From positions 2,802,079 through 2,866,078 of the forward strand of contig NZ_CP045920.1 of the NCBI RefSeq assembly GCF_009660225.1: 64,000 nt of DNA. Direction: 5' to 3'. The DNA is from Pseudactinotalea sp. HY158. GTDB taxonomy: Bacteria > Actinomycetota > Actinomycetes > Actinomycetales > Beutenbergiaceae. The position numbers and the translations under genes are program-made. The notes under the pieces are model-generated. The model had not been told where the DNA came from. It worked only from the letters and a program-made list of their open reading frames with translations, and did no database searches. This document shows, in pieces, positions 9,023 through 18,469 of this stretch. Every line of letters begins with the position of its first letter. Within the stretch, counting starts at the first letter, position 1.

Positions 9023-9592
9023 GTGTCCTCCCTGACCGACGTCCACGCATCGCACCTGGCGGTGCTCATGCGACGCGTCGGCCGCGGCGACCAGCAGGCC
9101 TTCGCCGAGGTCTACGACGCGCTCTCACCGATGGTGCACGGCACCGCGCTGCGGGTCGTGCGCGACCCCGATCTGTCGGCAGAGATCACCCAGGAAGTGA
9201 TGATCGACGTGTGGCGCCACGCCCCCGACTTCGACGAGGACCGCGGCAGCGTGCCCGCCTGGGTCGCCACGATCGCCCACCGGCGCGCGATCGACCGGGT
9301 CCGCGCCGTCTCCTCCCAACGCGCCCGGGACGAGTTCGTCGGCGTCCGCGACCAGCAGGTCCCGTTCGACGCCGTGTCCCAGCACGTCGAGGACGACGAC
9401 GAGCGCCGGCGCGTGCGCCGCTGTCTCGACACGCTCACCGACCTGCAGCGCCAGGCGATCGACCGGGCCTACTACGGCGGGCGCACATACCGGCAGGTCG
9501 CCGCGGAGACGGGCGTCGCCCTGCCGACGATCAAGTCCCGGATGAGGGACGGGCTCATGGCCCTGAAACGCTGCCTGGAGGTGGGCTCGTGA
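9023..9592 (+). CDS. ECF RNA polymerase sigma factor, SigK-like
   Basis: The 189-residue sigma-70 family protein has region 2 at about 20-90 (AFAEVYDALSPMVHG, then ITQEVMIDVWRHAPDF). Region 4 at about 125-180 reads LTDLQRQAIDRAYYGGRTYRQVAAETGVALPTIKSRMRDG when its two halves are joined. It is close to the SigK-type ECF group, in which the sigma factor is held by a membrane RskA anti-sigma. The GTG start is preceded by the -10-like CATACT six bases upstream. The stop overlaps the next gene's GTG by 4 nt, so sigma and anti-sigma are translated together. A target may be the lipoprotein gene upstream (inference). Confidence 0.92.
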   Translation: MSSLTDVHASHLAVLMRRVGRGDQQAFAEVYDALSPMVHGTALRVVRDPDLSAEITQEVMIDVWRHAPDFDEDRGSVPAWVATIAHRRAIDRVRAVSSQRARDEFVGVRDQQVPFDAVSQHVEDDDERRRVRRCLDTLTDLQRQAIDRAYYGGRTYRQVAAETGVALPTIKSRMRDGLMALKRCLEVGS

Positions 9593-10334
9593 ACGATCCC
9601 AGGGTGACCGCCGACCTGCTCGCCGCCTGGGCGCTGGACGCCGTCGAACCGGCCGAACGCGCGCTCGTCGAGCACGCCATCTCCGCCGACCCCGCTCTCG
9701 CGCGCGAGGCCCGGGCCCTGCGTGAGACCGTCGCCGCGCTCGCCGCCCAGGACGCCGTGCCCGCGCCGGAACACGTGCGCGCCGCGGTGCTCCGCGCCGT
9801 CGCCACCGAGCCGCAGCAGGACTCCGGCCCGGTGGACGAGCGCCCACCGATCGACCTCGCCGCGGCCTCGCGCCGGCACGGGCGGGGATGGCGGATCGCC
9901 CGCTGGGCCGCGGCCGCGGCCGTGGTCGCGGCCATCGCCGTGCCGACGGGCATCGCCGTGCAGGAGTCGCGTCAGGCCGAGGCGCGCGCGACCGGGCGAG
10001 CGCCGTGATCGAGGCGCTGGCCCGCCCCGGCGCGACCCTCTACGCGCAGGACGTCGCCGGCGGTGGCCGCGCGGTCGTCGTCGCCGCGGGCGGTCGGGGG
10101 CTGTTCGTCATGCGCGGAGTGCCCCCCGCCGGAAGCGGACGCACCTACCAGCTCTGGGCGGTCGGTGCCGGCGGCGCGGTCTCCGAGGGGATCATCGAGC
10201 TCCGCGCGGGTACGGCGCGCACGGACGTCGACCGGCTTGCGGCCGGGACGACACTCGCCGTGACCATCGAACCGGCGGGCGGTTCCCCGCAGCCGACGAC
10301 CGAGCCGGTCGTGGCGATCGACCTCGCGGGCTGA
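9589..10334 (+). pseudogene. RskA-type anti-sigma factor, frameshifted
   Basis: The N-terminal part (9589-10008, 139 aa) has the cytoplasmic sigma-binding region (MNDPRVTADLLAAWALDAV...) and a transmembrane helix (AAAAAVVAAIAVPTGIAV), then stops at TGA 10006-10008. The extracytoplasmic RskA domain continues in another frame to 10334, with its hallmarks YQLWAV and VTIEPAGGSPQPTTEPV. One missing base (or two extra), most simply within the alternating GC run at 9981-9990, explains the break. Either the gene is a real mutant making a truncated membrane-anchored sigma binder, or this is a sequencing slip. In the SigK-RskA model, loss of the outer domain would alter signal-dependent release of the sigma factor. 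Confidence 0.85.
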
Positions 10335-10343
10335 GGCCCGGTC

Positions 10344-11114
10344 TTACAGCGACCAGCACGCCCCCGGTGCGGCCAGGTCGACCGGCCCGGAGAACGTGGT
10401 GCAGGCCTCGGCCCGGACCGTCGCCGGATTCGTCCACGGCGGGATGTGGGTGAGCACGAGTCGCCTCGCGCCGGACCCGCTCGCCAGCTCCCCGGCGCGC
10501 CGACCGGTCAGGTGGATGCCGCGCACGTGATCGCGACCCTCCTCGAACGCGGCCTCGGCCAGCAGCAGGTCGGCCCCGTCTGCCGCCCGGCTCACGCCCT
10601 CGCACAGGTCCGTGTCGCCGGTGAAGGTCAGCACGCGCGTGGTGCCGGCCCGCTCCCCCGGGCCGGTGATGCGCAGCGCGAACGCCGGCACCGGGTGCAG
10701 CACGGGGAACGGTTCGATCGTGAGCGAGCCGAGCCGCACCCGCTCCCCCGGCCGCCACGCCTCGACCCGGAAGGGGGACTCGGCGCCGTCGTCGCCCGCG
10801 ATCTGCGCGAGCCGCTCGGACGTGCCCTCCGGGCCGAACACCCGCATCGGCGCGTAGGGGCCGGTCGGGGCGTACTTCAGGTGCACCTCGAGCGCGGCGG
10901 TGTCGACCACGTGGTCGGCGTGCAGGTGGGAGAGCAGCACGCCGTCGAGCGTGCCGGGGTCGACGAAGCGCAGGAGCTGGCCGAACGCGCCCGAGCCGAG
11001 GTCGAGCACGACCGAGGTGATCGTTCCCCGGTCCTCGGCCTGGAGGAGGTAGCAGGAGGAGGCGGACTCCGGCCCGGAGACCGATCCGGAGCAGCCGACG
11101 ACGGTGAGCTTCAT
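10344..11114 (-). CDS. MBL-fold metal-dependent hydrolase (RNase Z-like)
   Basis: The 256-residue metallo-beta-lactamase-fold protein carries the zinc motif SHLHADH at about residue 62. Further ligands are at [19 protein letters not shown] and the C-terminal LTHIPPW. This layout is that of small RNase Z/phosphodiesterase-like enzymes in actinobacteria. The substrate is not known; cyclic nucleotides or RNA are possible. Its ATG overlaps the murI stop by 4 nt, so it is co-translated with murI, an order common in this phylum. It converges with the sigma/anti-sigma genes. Confidence 0.85.
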   Translation of the reverse strand: MKLTVVGCSGSVSGPESASSCYLLQAEDRGTITSVVLDLGSGAFGQLLRFVDPGTLDGVLLSHLHADHVVDTAALEVHLKYAPTGPYAPMRVFGPEGTSERLAQIAGDDGAESPFRVEAWRPGERVRLGSLTIEPFPVLHPVPAFALRITGPGERAGTTRVLTFTGDTDLCEGVSRAADGADLLLAEAAFEEGRDHVRGIHLTGRRAGELASGSGARRLVLTHIPPWTNPATVRAEACTTFSGPVDLAAPGACWSL

Positions 11115-11950
11115 GGGGCCTCTCGAATGATCGGGATCTCACCGGTGACGGCCAGCGCGCTCTCCGCCCCCACATCGGGGCCGAGGAAACGCCGGGCGAG
11201 CCGGTCGAAGGCCGCCGGGTCACCGGTCGACAGGAAGGTGTACTCCGGCGGGGACGACTCGCGCCGCTCCAAACCGTGGGCCACGAGCGTGCGGTAGACA
11301 TCCTTGGCCGTCTCCTCGGCCGACGACACGAGCGTGACGGCCTCACCGGTCACGTACGAGATCGCGCCGGTCAGGAGCGGGTAGTGGGTGCAGCCGAGCA
11401 CGAGGGTGTCGACGTCGGCCGCCATGACCGGGGCGAGGTACTCGCGCGCCGCGGCCAGGACCTCCGGGCCGGAGGTGAGCCCGCGCTCCACGAACTCGAC
11501 GAACCGCGGGGCGGCGTTCGTGGTGAGGTGCAGGTGGGGCGCGGCGGCGAAGGCGTCCTCGTACGCCCGCGAGTCCACGGTGGCGCGGGTGCCGATCACC
11601 CCGACCCGGCCGCTGCGGGTGGCGGCCACGGCCCGGCGCACGGCCGGCTGGATCACCTCGACCACGGGCACGCCCCGGCCGATCGTGTACCGTTCGCGGG
11701 CGTCGCGCAGGACGGCGGCGGAGGCGGAGTTGCAGGCGATGACGAGCATCTTCACGCCGGCGGCCACGAGCCGGTCCATGATCGCGAGGGCGTGGGCGCG
11801 CACGGTCGCGATCGGCAGCGGGCCGTACGGGGCGTTCGCGGTGTCGCCGATGTAGTAGATCGACTCGTTCGGCAATTGGTCGATCACGGCGCGGGCCACG
11901 GTCAGTCCGCCCACCCCGGAATCGAACATGCCGATCGGTGCTCCACTCAC
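11111..11950 (-). CDS. murI: Glutamate racemase
   Basis: The 279-residue enzyme makes D-glutamate for peptidoglycan. It opens with [13 protein letters not shown]. The two catalytic cysteines are in VIACNSASA and LGCTHYPLL, and [11 protein letters not shown] is also conserved. A GTG at 11950 gives the natural N-terminus ([12 protein letters not shown]); no strong ribosome binding site is visible, so this start is inferred from family length. It is followed with a 4-nt overlap by the MBL-fold gene. Confidence 0.95.
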   Translation of the reverse strand: MSGAPIGMFDSGVGGLTVARAVIDQLPNESIYYIGDTANAPYGPLPIATVRAHALAIMDRLVAAGVKMLVIACNSASAAVLRDARERYTIGRGVPVVEVIQPAVRRAVAATRSGRVGVIGTRATVDSRAYEDAFAAAPHLHLTTNAAPRFVEFVERGLTSGPEVLAAAREYLAPVMAADVDTLVLGCTHYPLLTGAISYVTGEAVTLVSSAEETAKDVYRTLVAHGLERRESSPPEYTFLSTGDPAAFDRLARRFLGPDVGAESALAVTGEIPIIREAP

Positions 11951-12084
11951 AAGAGCCGAGGGTAGCCCGCGGGGCCGGATCGCAGCCGCATGATCACGGC
12001 GACTGTGGGATGGTTCACCTCGCCCGAGCCACCGGTCCGGGACCGTTCCGGCGCCCGCCGAGGGGCTCGCGCGCCGCGTGCAGG

Positions 12085-12708
12085 TCAGTCCTCGGCGTGG
12101 TCGAGGAGCGCCTCGAGCACGCTCTCCTGCAGCGCGCCGAGGATCGTGTAGACGTGCGCGAACAGGTGTCGGAAGTACGCGTTCTGGTCCCCGAGGCGAT
12201 CCGGTGCGCTCTGCCGGGCGAGGTGGGCCACCTCGTCGGCGCGCTCGGGCGAGTCGATCCGCATCCACGTGGCCAGGATGAGGCGCATCGTGTTGACCCC
12301 GGCGGCCCAGTCGAGCGCCTCGGCCATGCTCAGGCGCACCTCGTCGCCCTCGTCGAGGGAGTCGTGCACGAGTTGCAGCTGCCCGAGCTTCGCCTCCCGC
12401 AGGTCGTGCTCGGTCAGCCGGCGGAACTCCGCGGCCACCTCGTCGTCGGTGACCCGGGCCGGCGGGAGCAGCCGGGCGGCGGCCTCGTTCGTGGGCGCCT
12501 CGAGGTCCTCGGCGGACCAGCCGACCACCTGCACGCGCGGGTCGGGATGCGCGATCGAGGGTTCGACCGGCTCCGCGAGGGAGTCGGCCGTCGCGATCCG
12601 CCCACCGAGGGTCACCGCCATGTCGATGCAGCGCAGGCGCAGGAACTCGCGGGTGGTGGCATCGATCGACGCCACGCACGCCCCGTTTCGATACGAGAAC
12701 AGGCTCAT
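12085..12708 (-). CDS. DUF2017 family protein
   Basis: The 207-residue protein starts [16 protein letters not shown] and ends EALLDHAED. The sequence and position match the actinobacterial DUF2017 family, encoded directly after clpS. Its ATG overlaps the clpS stop by 4 nt (ATGA), so the two are translationally coupled. No catalytic motif is evident; the second half is mostly acidic and helical. A role linked to ClpS/ClpAP proteolysis is only suggested by the conserved neighbourhood. Confidence 0.85.
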   Translation of the reverse strand: MSLFSYRNGACVASIDATTREFLRLRCIDMAVTLGGRIATADSLAEPVEPSIAHPDPRVQVVGWSAEDLEAPTNEAAARLLPPARVTDDEVAAEFRRLTEHDLREAKLGQLQLVHDSLDEGDEVRLSMAEALDWAAGVNTMRLILATWMRIDSPERADEVAHLARQSAPDRLGDQNAYFRHLFAHVYTILGALQESVLEALLDHAED

Positions 12709-13022
12709 CGCTCCCCCTCCTGGGCCATCGTGGCCCACAGCCCGTAGCGGTGCATCGCCTGCACGTCCGCCTCGATCCGTTCCCGGCCGCCGGTGCTCAC
12801 GATCGCGGAGCCGGCCTCGTGCACCCGCAGCATGAGGGTCTGCGCCCGCTCGCGACGGTAGCCGAAGTGACTCATGAACACGTAGGTCACATAGCTCATG
12901 AGGTTGACCGGATCGTCCCAGACCACGCACCGCCAGGGTGCCTCGTGCGCCGGGCGGGCGACCACCTGCGGATCCTCCCCGGGGAGCACGATCGGCAGCG
13001 GCATCTCGATGCTTGAACTCAC
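12705..13022 (-). CDS. clpS: ATP-dependent Clp protease adapter ClpS
   Basis: The 105-residue adapter delivers N-end-rule substrates to the Clp ATPase. The core [15 protein letters not shown] (about residues 35-49) holds the conserved D-D-P-x-N and M-x-Y-V residues. [16 protein letters not shown] and HRYGLWATM follow. The GTG at 13022 gives a normal length; an ATG six codons in is the alternative. It is divergent from pncB and coupled to the DUF2017 gene. Confidence 0.93.
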   Translation of the reverse strand: MSSSIEMPLPIVLPGEDPQVVARPAHEAPWRCVVWDDPVNLMSYVTYVFMSHFGYRRERAQTLMLRVHEAGSAIVSTGGRERIEADVQAMHRYGLWATMAQEGER

Positions 13023-13093
13023 GGGAACCAGCCTACGGCGCGCCGCCGACACGGGCCGCGCGGGGTGCCGGGGCGACCCGTCCCCCCGCGCGA

Positions 13094-13099
13094 TAGGTT
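13094..13099 (+). promoter_or_regulatory. -10 element of pncB (leaderless)
   Basis: TAGGTT lies 7 nt before the pncB ATG and no Shine-Dalgarno sequence is present, so transcription probably begins at the start codon. No convincing -35 was found. Confidence 0.4.
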
Positions 13100-13106
13100 G
13101 GGCCCC

Positions 13107-14459
13107 ATGGCGCACGCATCGACCCCGGGCCCCGGCCTGACCAGCACCGCCCTGTTGACCGACCGCTACGAGCTGACGATGCTGCAGGCCGCGCTCGCCG
13201 ACGGCAGCGCGCACCGCCGGTCGATCTTCGAGGTGTTCACCCGCAGGCTCCCGCCCGGGCGCCGCTACGGCGTCGTGGCCGGCACGGGCCGGCTGCTCGA
13301 GGCCGTACGGGACTTCCGCTTCGACGAGGCCGAGCTGGACTACCTGCGGCGGGAGAGCGTCGTCGATACGCCCACCCTGGACTACCTCGCGGACTACCGC
13401 TTCACGGGCGACATCTACGGCTACGCGGAGGGCGAGGTGTTCTTCCCGGGCTCGCCGCTGCTCGTGGTCGAGTCCGAGTTCGGCGAGGGGGTGCTGCTGG
13501 AGACCGTCGTGCTCTCGATCCTCAACTACGACTCGGCGGTCGCCTCGGCGGCCTCGCGGATGACGTCCGCGGCCGGGAGCCGCCCGTGCCTGGAGATGGG
13601 GTCGCGGCGGGCGCACGAGCAGGCGGCGGTCGCGGCGGCGCGGGCGGCGACCGTGGCGGGCTTCGTGGGCACGTCGAACCTCGAGGCGGGGCGCCGGTAC
13701 GCGATCCCGACGATCGGCACCGCGGCCCACGCCTTCACCCTCCTGTACGACACGGAGGAGGAGGCGTTCGCGGCGCAGGTCGCCGCCTACGGAACCGGCA
13801 CGACCCTGCTCGTGGACACCTACGACATCCCCACCGGCGTGCGCCGCGCGATCGCGGCCGCGGGCACGAGCCTCGACGCGGTGCGGCTCGACTCGGGAGA
13901 TCTGGGCGCCGTGGCCCGGGAGGTGCGCGAGCAGCTCGACGCCCTCGGCGCGGCGGGCACGAAGATCGTCGTCTCCTCCGACCTGGACGAGTACTCGATC
14001 GCGGCGCTCGCGGTGGCCCCGGTCGACTCCTACGGCGTGGGCACCTCCGTGGTGACCGGCTCCGGCGCCCCGACCTGCTCGATGGTGTACAAGCTCGTGC
14101 TGCGGGAGAACTCCGCGGGCGAGATGGAGCCGGTGCAGAAGGTGTCGAGTTCGAAGGCGAGCGTCGGCGGCCGCAAGAACGCCGCCCGCCGGATCGACCC
14201 CGCCGGCCGCGCGAGCGAGGAGGTCATCGTCTCGGGCGCCGAGGGCGACTGGTCACCGGCGGGCGAGGACCTGCGGGCGCTGCACGTGCCGCTCGCCCGG
14301 GCCGGGGTCGTCGACGAGGACCACATCGGCGCGGCGGGACTGCTGCGGGCGGGGCGTCGTCATCAGGCCTCGCGGGCGGAGCTGCGCCCCGCGGCCCGGC
14401 GGCTCTCCGCGGGCGACCCGGCGCTCGCGACCGTGCACGTCGACGTGGCCGAGGTCTAG
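13107..14459 (+). CDS. pncB: Nicotinate phosphoribosyltransferase
   Basis: The 450-residue enzyme joins nicotinate to PRPP, giving nicotinate mononucleotide in the NAD salvage (Preiss-Handler) route. Diagnostic segments are [15 protein letters not shown] near the N-terminus, [32 protein letters not shown] and [14 protein letters not shown]. The phosphate-binding GVGTSVVTG comes later. The ATG at 13107 follows a -10-like TAGGTT. Its end overlaps the photolyase gene by 4 nt, tail to tail. It is divergent from clpS, as in many actinobacteria. Confidence 0.94.
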   Translation: MAHASTPGPGLTSTALLTDRYELTMLQAALADGSAHRRSIFEVFTRRLPPGRRYGVVAGTGRLLEAVRDFRFDEAELDYLRRESVVDTPTLDYLADYRFTGDIYGYAEGEVFFPGSPLLVVESEFGEGVLLETVVLSILNYDSAVASAASRMTSAAGSRPCLEMGSRRAHEQAAVAAARAATVAGFVGTSNLEAGRRYAIPTIGTAAHAFTLLYDTEEEAFAAQVAAYGTGTTLLVDTYDIPTGVRRAIAAAGTSLDAVRLDSGDLGAVAREVREQLDALGAAGTKIVVSSDLDEYSIAALAVAPVDSYGVGTSVVTGSGAPTCSMVYKLVLRENSAGEMEPVQKVSSSKASVGGRKNAARRIDPAGRASEEVIVSGAEGDWSPAGEDLRALHVPLARAGVVDEDHIGAAGLLRAGRRHQASRAELRPAARRLSAGDPALATVHVDVAEV

Positions 14460-15847
14460 CCGGCCGGGTCGGGGAACGATCGGCCCCGTGCGTGCCCGTA
14501 GCGGGCGAGCGCCTCCGCCCGGGCGGCGCGATGCTCGACGATCGGTTCCGGATACCCGCCCGCGAGGCCGGCCGGAGCGGCCCACGGCTCGTGGATCGCC
14601 GCGCCCTCGAGGTGGCCGAGCTCGGGCACGTAGCGGCGGATGTAGCGGCCGTCGGGGTCGAACTTCCGCCCCTGGGTGATCGGGTTGAAGATCCGGAAGT
14701 AGGGGGCGGCATCGGTGCCCGTGCCCGCGACCCACTGCCAGCCGTGATTATTCGAGGCGAGGTCGCCGTCGATCAGGTGGGCCAGGAAGTGTCGGGCGCC
14801 GTGTGGCCACCAGATGTGCAGGTGCTTGACCAGAAAGCTCGCGGTGACCATGCGCAGCCGATTGTGCATCCACCCCTCGGCGAGCAGCTGCCGCATCCCG
14901 GCGTCCACGAACGGGTAGCCGGTGCGGCCGGCGCGCCAGGCGTCGAGGGCCGCCGCGGCGTCGCCGTCGGAATCCGGGTCGTCGTAGCCCATGCCGGCGA
15001 GTTGCCGGCGTAGGTCGTTCCAGGCGGAGTCGGGATGATGCCAGAGCACGTCCGCGTAGAACTCCCGCCAGGCGAGCTCGTCGACGAACGTGTGCGCGCC
15101 CGCGCCCCGTCGGCGGCCCAGCGCGGCGAGCAGGGTGCGCGGATGGATCGTTCCGTATTTCAGGTGCGCGGACAACCGGCTCGTGCCATCCAGGTCCGGG
15201 CGGTCTCGCCGGTCGGCGTAGTCGGTGACGTCCTCCTCGAGGAACGCGTGCCAGCGTTCAAGCGCTGCGGCCGGACCGAGCGCGGGCGCTGCCACAGCGG
15301 ACTCCGGGAGTGCCGGCAGGTCCTCGGACTCGATGGTGCGCGCGAGCCGCAGGCCCGCCGGCACGATCGCCGGACGCGGCCAGCCGTGGTCGCGCCAGGC
15401 GCGCGAGTACGGCGTGAACACCTTGTAGGGATCACCCGAGCCGTTCCGGATCCGCCCGGGGGTGACGGCATACGGGCTCCCCGTGGCCACGAGCGGTATG
15501 TCGCCGAGCGCGTCCCGCACGCGCTCGTCCCGGCGGCGCCCGTACGGGGTCGTCTCCGCCGAGACGTGGACCCCGGCCGCGTCCGCCTCGGCGGCGACCT
15601 GTGGAACCACCGTCTCGGGGCGCCCGGTGCGCACGACGAGCGCGCCGTCGTAGGCCTCCTGGGCGGCTGTCACCGCGGCCAGGTAGGCCCGGGTCCGCAC
15701 CGGTGAGCCGGCCAGCAGGCCGGGATCGAGGACGACGAGCGGCACGATCGCGTTTCCGCCGGCCTGGTCATGGGCGCGGCCGAGCGCGGGCAGGTCCTCG
15801 ATCCGCAGGTCCCGTCGGAGCCAGAGGAGTGTGCGCACGAGGCTCAC
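14456..15847 (-). CDS. phr: Deoxyribodipyrimidine photolyase (cryptochrome/photolyase family)
   Basis: The 463-residue flavoprotein repairs UV-induced pyrimidine dimers with light. The N-terminal antenna domain begins VRTLLWLRRDLR. The FAD-binding C-terminal half has WREFYADVLW, GYPFVDAGMRQLLAEGWMHNR, WWPHGARHF and NNHGWQWVAGTG. The GTG at 15847 is chosen because it has GAGG six bases upstream and overlaps the crtU stop as GTGA; a second GTG at 15838 is possible. It is therefore the last gene of the crtYc-crtYd-crtT-crtU operon and would be made together with photoprotective pigment. Confidence 0.93.
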   Translation of the reverse strand: MSLVRTLLWLRRDLRIEDLPALGRAHDQAGGNAIVPLVVLDPGLLAGSPVRTRAYLAAVTAAQEAYDGALVVRTGRPETVVPQVAAEADAAGVHVSAETTPYGRRRDERVRDALGDIPLVATGSPYAVTPGRIRNGSGDPYKVFTPYSRAWRDHGWPRPAIVPAGLRLARTIESEDLPALPESAVAAPALGPAAALERWHAFLEEDVTDYADRRDRPDLDGTSRLSAHLKYGTIHPRTLLAALGRRRGAGAHTFVDELAWREFYADVLWHHPDSAWNDLRRQLAGMGYDDPDSDGDAAAALDAWRAGRTGYPFVDAGMRQLLAEGWMHNRLRMVTASFLVKHLHIWWPHGARHFLAHLIDGDLASNNHGWQWVAGTGTDAAPYFRIFNPITQGRKFDPDGRYIRRYVPELGHLEGAAIHEPWAAPAGLAGGYPEPIVEHRAARAEALARYGHARGRSFPDPAG

Positions 15848-17409
15848 CCTAAGCCTCGGGTGCCGACATCGAGCGCGCGACGCCGGCTCGCCCGGGCGGC
15901 GGCGCGGCGGCTGCGCAGGATCCCGGCCATCGGGGCGGTCCACAGGTCCTGGCCGCTGCTGCCCCAGCGGGTCAGGAGCGCGTTGGCCGCGAGGAATCCG
16001 GTCGTGGCTGCGCGTTCCATGAGCGCCACGGGATAGTCGCAGCGCACCCAGTCGCCCGCGACCATGAGGTTCGGCCAGGGGGTCCGCACGCCGGGACGGC
16101 GCTCCCACGGATCCGGGGTGACCAGGGCGCAGTCGTCGCGCACGAGCAGCTCACGGTGGACGGCCCGCAGCCGCGCCGTCTCCGGGTAGACCTGGTGGAG
16201 GCGCCGTTCGAGCTCGGCGTCGATGCCCTCGGCCGCGGCACTGCCCGGCTGGACCTCCCGGCTGCAGGCGTAGGCGTGGAGTTCGACCACGGATCCACCG
16301 TGCCGAGTCGACCACCGCGCGGCCGAGCGTTCGAACCGCTCCAGCACGGCGACATTGTCGGCCGAGCCGTAGCCGCTCATGCCCAGGAACGCGGGACGGT
16401 CGGAGTTCACGAGCCCGTCCAGCCACAGCCGGGTGACGACGAACGGTGGGGCGTTGCGCGTGGTGGCCACGGCCCGCGCCCATTCGGGGTCGACCGGCTC
16501 GGGCATCCCCGCGACCAGCGCGCGGGCCGCACGCGGATCGGTGGCCAGCACCGCGGCGTCGACCCGGAACTCGTCGCCATCGGTGTGGATCTCGACGCCG
16601 TCGCCGTGCGGGACGATCCGCTCGACCCGGGTGCCGGTGCGGATCTCGACGCCGTTGCCACCGAGTAGGCGGCCCATCGGTGCCCACAGGGCGGTGTCGT
16701 AGTCGTCGGTGGGCACATCGAACACGAGCCCTTCCCCCGAACCGAGGAAGTAGGTGTGGAACATGGCGATGAGCTCCCCCGCGGCGAACTCGGTCGGATC
16801 CGCGAAGAACGACCGCGCGAACACCTCCAGGGCAAGGTCCCGGGCCGCCTGCGGAAAGCGCAGCCGGTCGAGGAACGCGGCCGCCGATTCGCCGTCATAG
16901 GCCGAGAAGGTCTCGGGGAAGCGCACCCGAACGAGTTCGAGGGCCGCGCGCACATCCACCTGCGCCAGCGACCCGAGCGAGAACGCGGGGCTGCGGGCGA
17001 CGAATCCGAGCACGTTCCAGGGCGGGGACGTCGGGATGCGCGAGAACGAATCGCGCATCCCGTCGCGGCGTTGCAGCGGGTAGTCCGCCACCGGCACGAG
17101 TGCGGTCAAGGCGGGGTCGGCCCGGTGGAGCAGCCGGCGCAGGTTGTAATACTGGCGGAAGAACGCGTGGAAGCCGCGGCTCATCGAGCGCCCGTCCGGC
17201 AGCGGCCAGGCGGCGACCCGTCCGCCGAGCCGGTCGGTCGACTCGAAGAGGATCACCCGGGCGCCGCGTTCGCAGAGCCCCGCCGCGGCCGCGATGCCGG
17301 CGATGCCGCCTCCGACGACGGCGACGGTTCGCGGCCGGCCGAGCCGGGGCGTGCCCGTGCGGAAGGAGTGCCGGACCGCATGCGGATCCCGCCCGAGTGC
17401 GGGGGTCAT
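15844..17409 (-). CDS. crtU: Carotene desaturase/methyltransferase, CrtU-like (FAD-dependent)
   Basis: The 521-residue FAD enzyme has the dinucleotide-binding motif VAVVGGGIAGIAAAAGL (from about residue 29), followed by ESTDRLGGRVAAW and RGFHAFFRQYYNLR. The C-terminal GDWVRCDYPVALMERAATTGFLAAN is typical of the CrtU/plant desaturase group. CrtU converts beta-ionone rings to aromatic phi rings, turning beta-carotene into isorenieratene. It overlaps crtT by 4 nt upstream and the photolyase downstream. The pairing with CrtYc/CrtYd matches the Brevibacterium linens cluster, so isorenieratene is the predicted product; substrate choice is inference. Confidence 0.87.
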   Translation of the reverse strand: MTPALGRDPHAVRHSFRTGTPRLGRPRTVAVVGGGIAGIAAAAGLCERGARVILFESTDRLGGRVAAWPLPDGRSMSRGFHAFFRQYYNLRRLLHRADPALTALVPVADYPLQRRDGMRDSFSRIPTSPPWNVLGFVARSPAFSLGSLAQVDVRAALELVRVRFPETFSAYDGESAAAFLDRLRFPQAARDLALEVFARSFFADPTEFAAGELIAMFHTYFLGSGEGLVFDVPTDDYDTALWAPMGRLLGGNGVEIRTGTRVERIVPHGDGVEIHTDGDEFRVDAAVLATDPRAARALVAGMPEPVDPEWARAVATTRNAPPFVVTRLWLDGLVNSDRPAFLGMSGYGSADNVAVLERFERSAARWSTRHGGSVVELHAYACSREVQPGSAAAEGIDAELERRLHQVYPETARLRAVHRELLVRDDCALVTPDPWERRPGVRTPWPNLMVAGDWVRCDYPVALMERAATTGFLAANALLTRWGSSGQDLWTAPMAGILRSRRAAARASRRRALDVGTRGLG

Positions 17410-18158
17410 CGGTTCACCGGCTTCCGGGCGACGAAGGTGTGCAGGATGCCGCGCTGCCAGCCCGAGCCGGAGCGCGAGTCCACGTGCGTGAAGCCCGCCC
17501 GCCGGAGCCGGGCGGCGAACCGGGCCCGGGAGTCGAAGGCACGCACGCTGCGCCACAGGTACCGATACAGCCCGGGATTGCGGTCGAGGATGATCCCGAG
17601 TGGGATGATCACGAGCCAGGAGACGGCGTCCCACACCGCGGTGGCGAGTCGGTCACCGGCGATCGAGTACTCCTGCACGACGAGCCGGCCGCCCGGGCGC
17701 AGCAGCTCGAACGCCTCCCGGATCGCCCGGTCGCGGCGGCGCTCGTCGACGTTGCGAAAGAGGTAGGCCGCCAACACGCCGTCCCACTCTCCCGGCCCGT
17801 GGCGCTGAACGTCCAGTCGGCCGCACTCGGCCTGCTCGAAGCTCACACCCGCGGGCCAGACCTTGCGTTCGGCCTCGGCGAGCATCCCGGCCGAGGCGTC
17901 CAGCCCCAGCACGCGGGCCCCGGCGGGCAGTGCGTCGACGAGCGCGCGCGTGGATGCTCCGGACCCGCAGGCGAGGTCGAGTATCCGCATCGGCGCGTCC
18001 GATCGGCACCGCCTCCCGAGCGTCCGCGCCGCGAACGCGAGGTGCCTGTGGTAGCCGGGGTTGAGCGCGACCATCCGGTCGTACCGGGCGGCTCCGCGGT
18101 CGAAGGCCCGCGTGACGGGCACCTGCTCGTCGGCGCCCGGGGTGACGGCGTGTCTCAT
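17406..18158 (-). CDS. crtT: SAM-dependent methyltransferase of the carotenoid cluster, CrtT-like
   Basis: The 250-residue class I methyltransferase has SAM motif I ILDLACGSGASTRAL at about residues 59-73. LGLDASAGML and the UbiE-like LRPGGRLVVQEYS follow. The ATG has AAGGAG upstream and overlaps the crtYd stop by 4 nt. Methyltransferases of this type sit beside crtU in Streptomyces and Brevibacterium isorenieratene clusters and are named crtT, with no firmly known reaction. An alternative is a menaquinone/ubiquinone-type methyltransferase recruited to the cluster. Confidence 0.75.
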   Translation of the reverse strand: MRHAVTPGADEQVPVTRAFDRGAARYDRMVALNPGYHRHLAFAARTLGRRCRSDAPMRILDLACGSGASTRALVDALPAGARVLGLDASAGMLAEAERKVWPAGVSFEQAECGRLDVQRHGPGEWDGVLAAYLFRNVDERRRDRAIREAFELLRPGGRLVVQEYSIAGDRLATAVWDAVSWLVIIPLGIILDRNPGLYRYLWRSVRAFDSRARFAARLRRAGFTHVDSRSGSGWQRGILHTFVARKPVNR

Positions 18159-18469
18159 TCCTGCTCCTTGCTTTGACCGGACCGGATCCACAGGATGAGT
18201 GTCAACGTCAGCATCGCGAACCCGAAACCGAAGTCCTCGATCGGGATGTCCCAGGGAAGGCGAATGCCGAGGAACTCGTCCGGGTTGTACAGCACGATCG
18301 GGTTCGAGAGCTTCGTCAGCCACCCGTCCACGGCGACCTGGAAACCGAAGACGATCGCCATCGCCAGCCAATAGGCCCCGCGCCGGAAGATGCCCGTGCG
18401 CGCCCACACCAGCTCGAATCCGAGCACGAGCACGATGCCGATCGCCGTGAAGACCGTGTACTCAGGCAT
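18155..18469 (-). CDS. crtYd: Lycopene cyclase subunit CrtYd
   Basis: The 104-residue membrane protein has three hydrophobic segments (about 5-22, 30-50 and 80-97) and the heterodimeric lycopene cyclase motif IPIEDFGFGFAML. Together with CrtYc it cyclises the ends of lycopene in the membrane. Neighbouring crtU favours beta-ring over epsilon-ring formation, and no crtEb elongase is present. It overlaps crtYc by 8 nt and crtT by 4 nt. Confidence 0.87.
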   Translation of the reverse strand: MPEYTVFTAIGIVLVLGFELVWARTGIFRRGAYWLAMAIVFGFQVAVDGWLTKLSNPIVLYNPDEFLGIRLPWDIPIEDFGFGFAMLTLTLILWIRSGQSKEQE

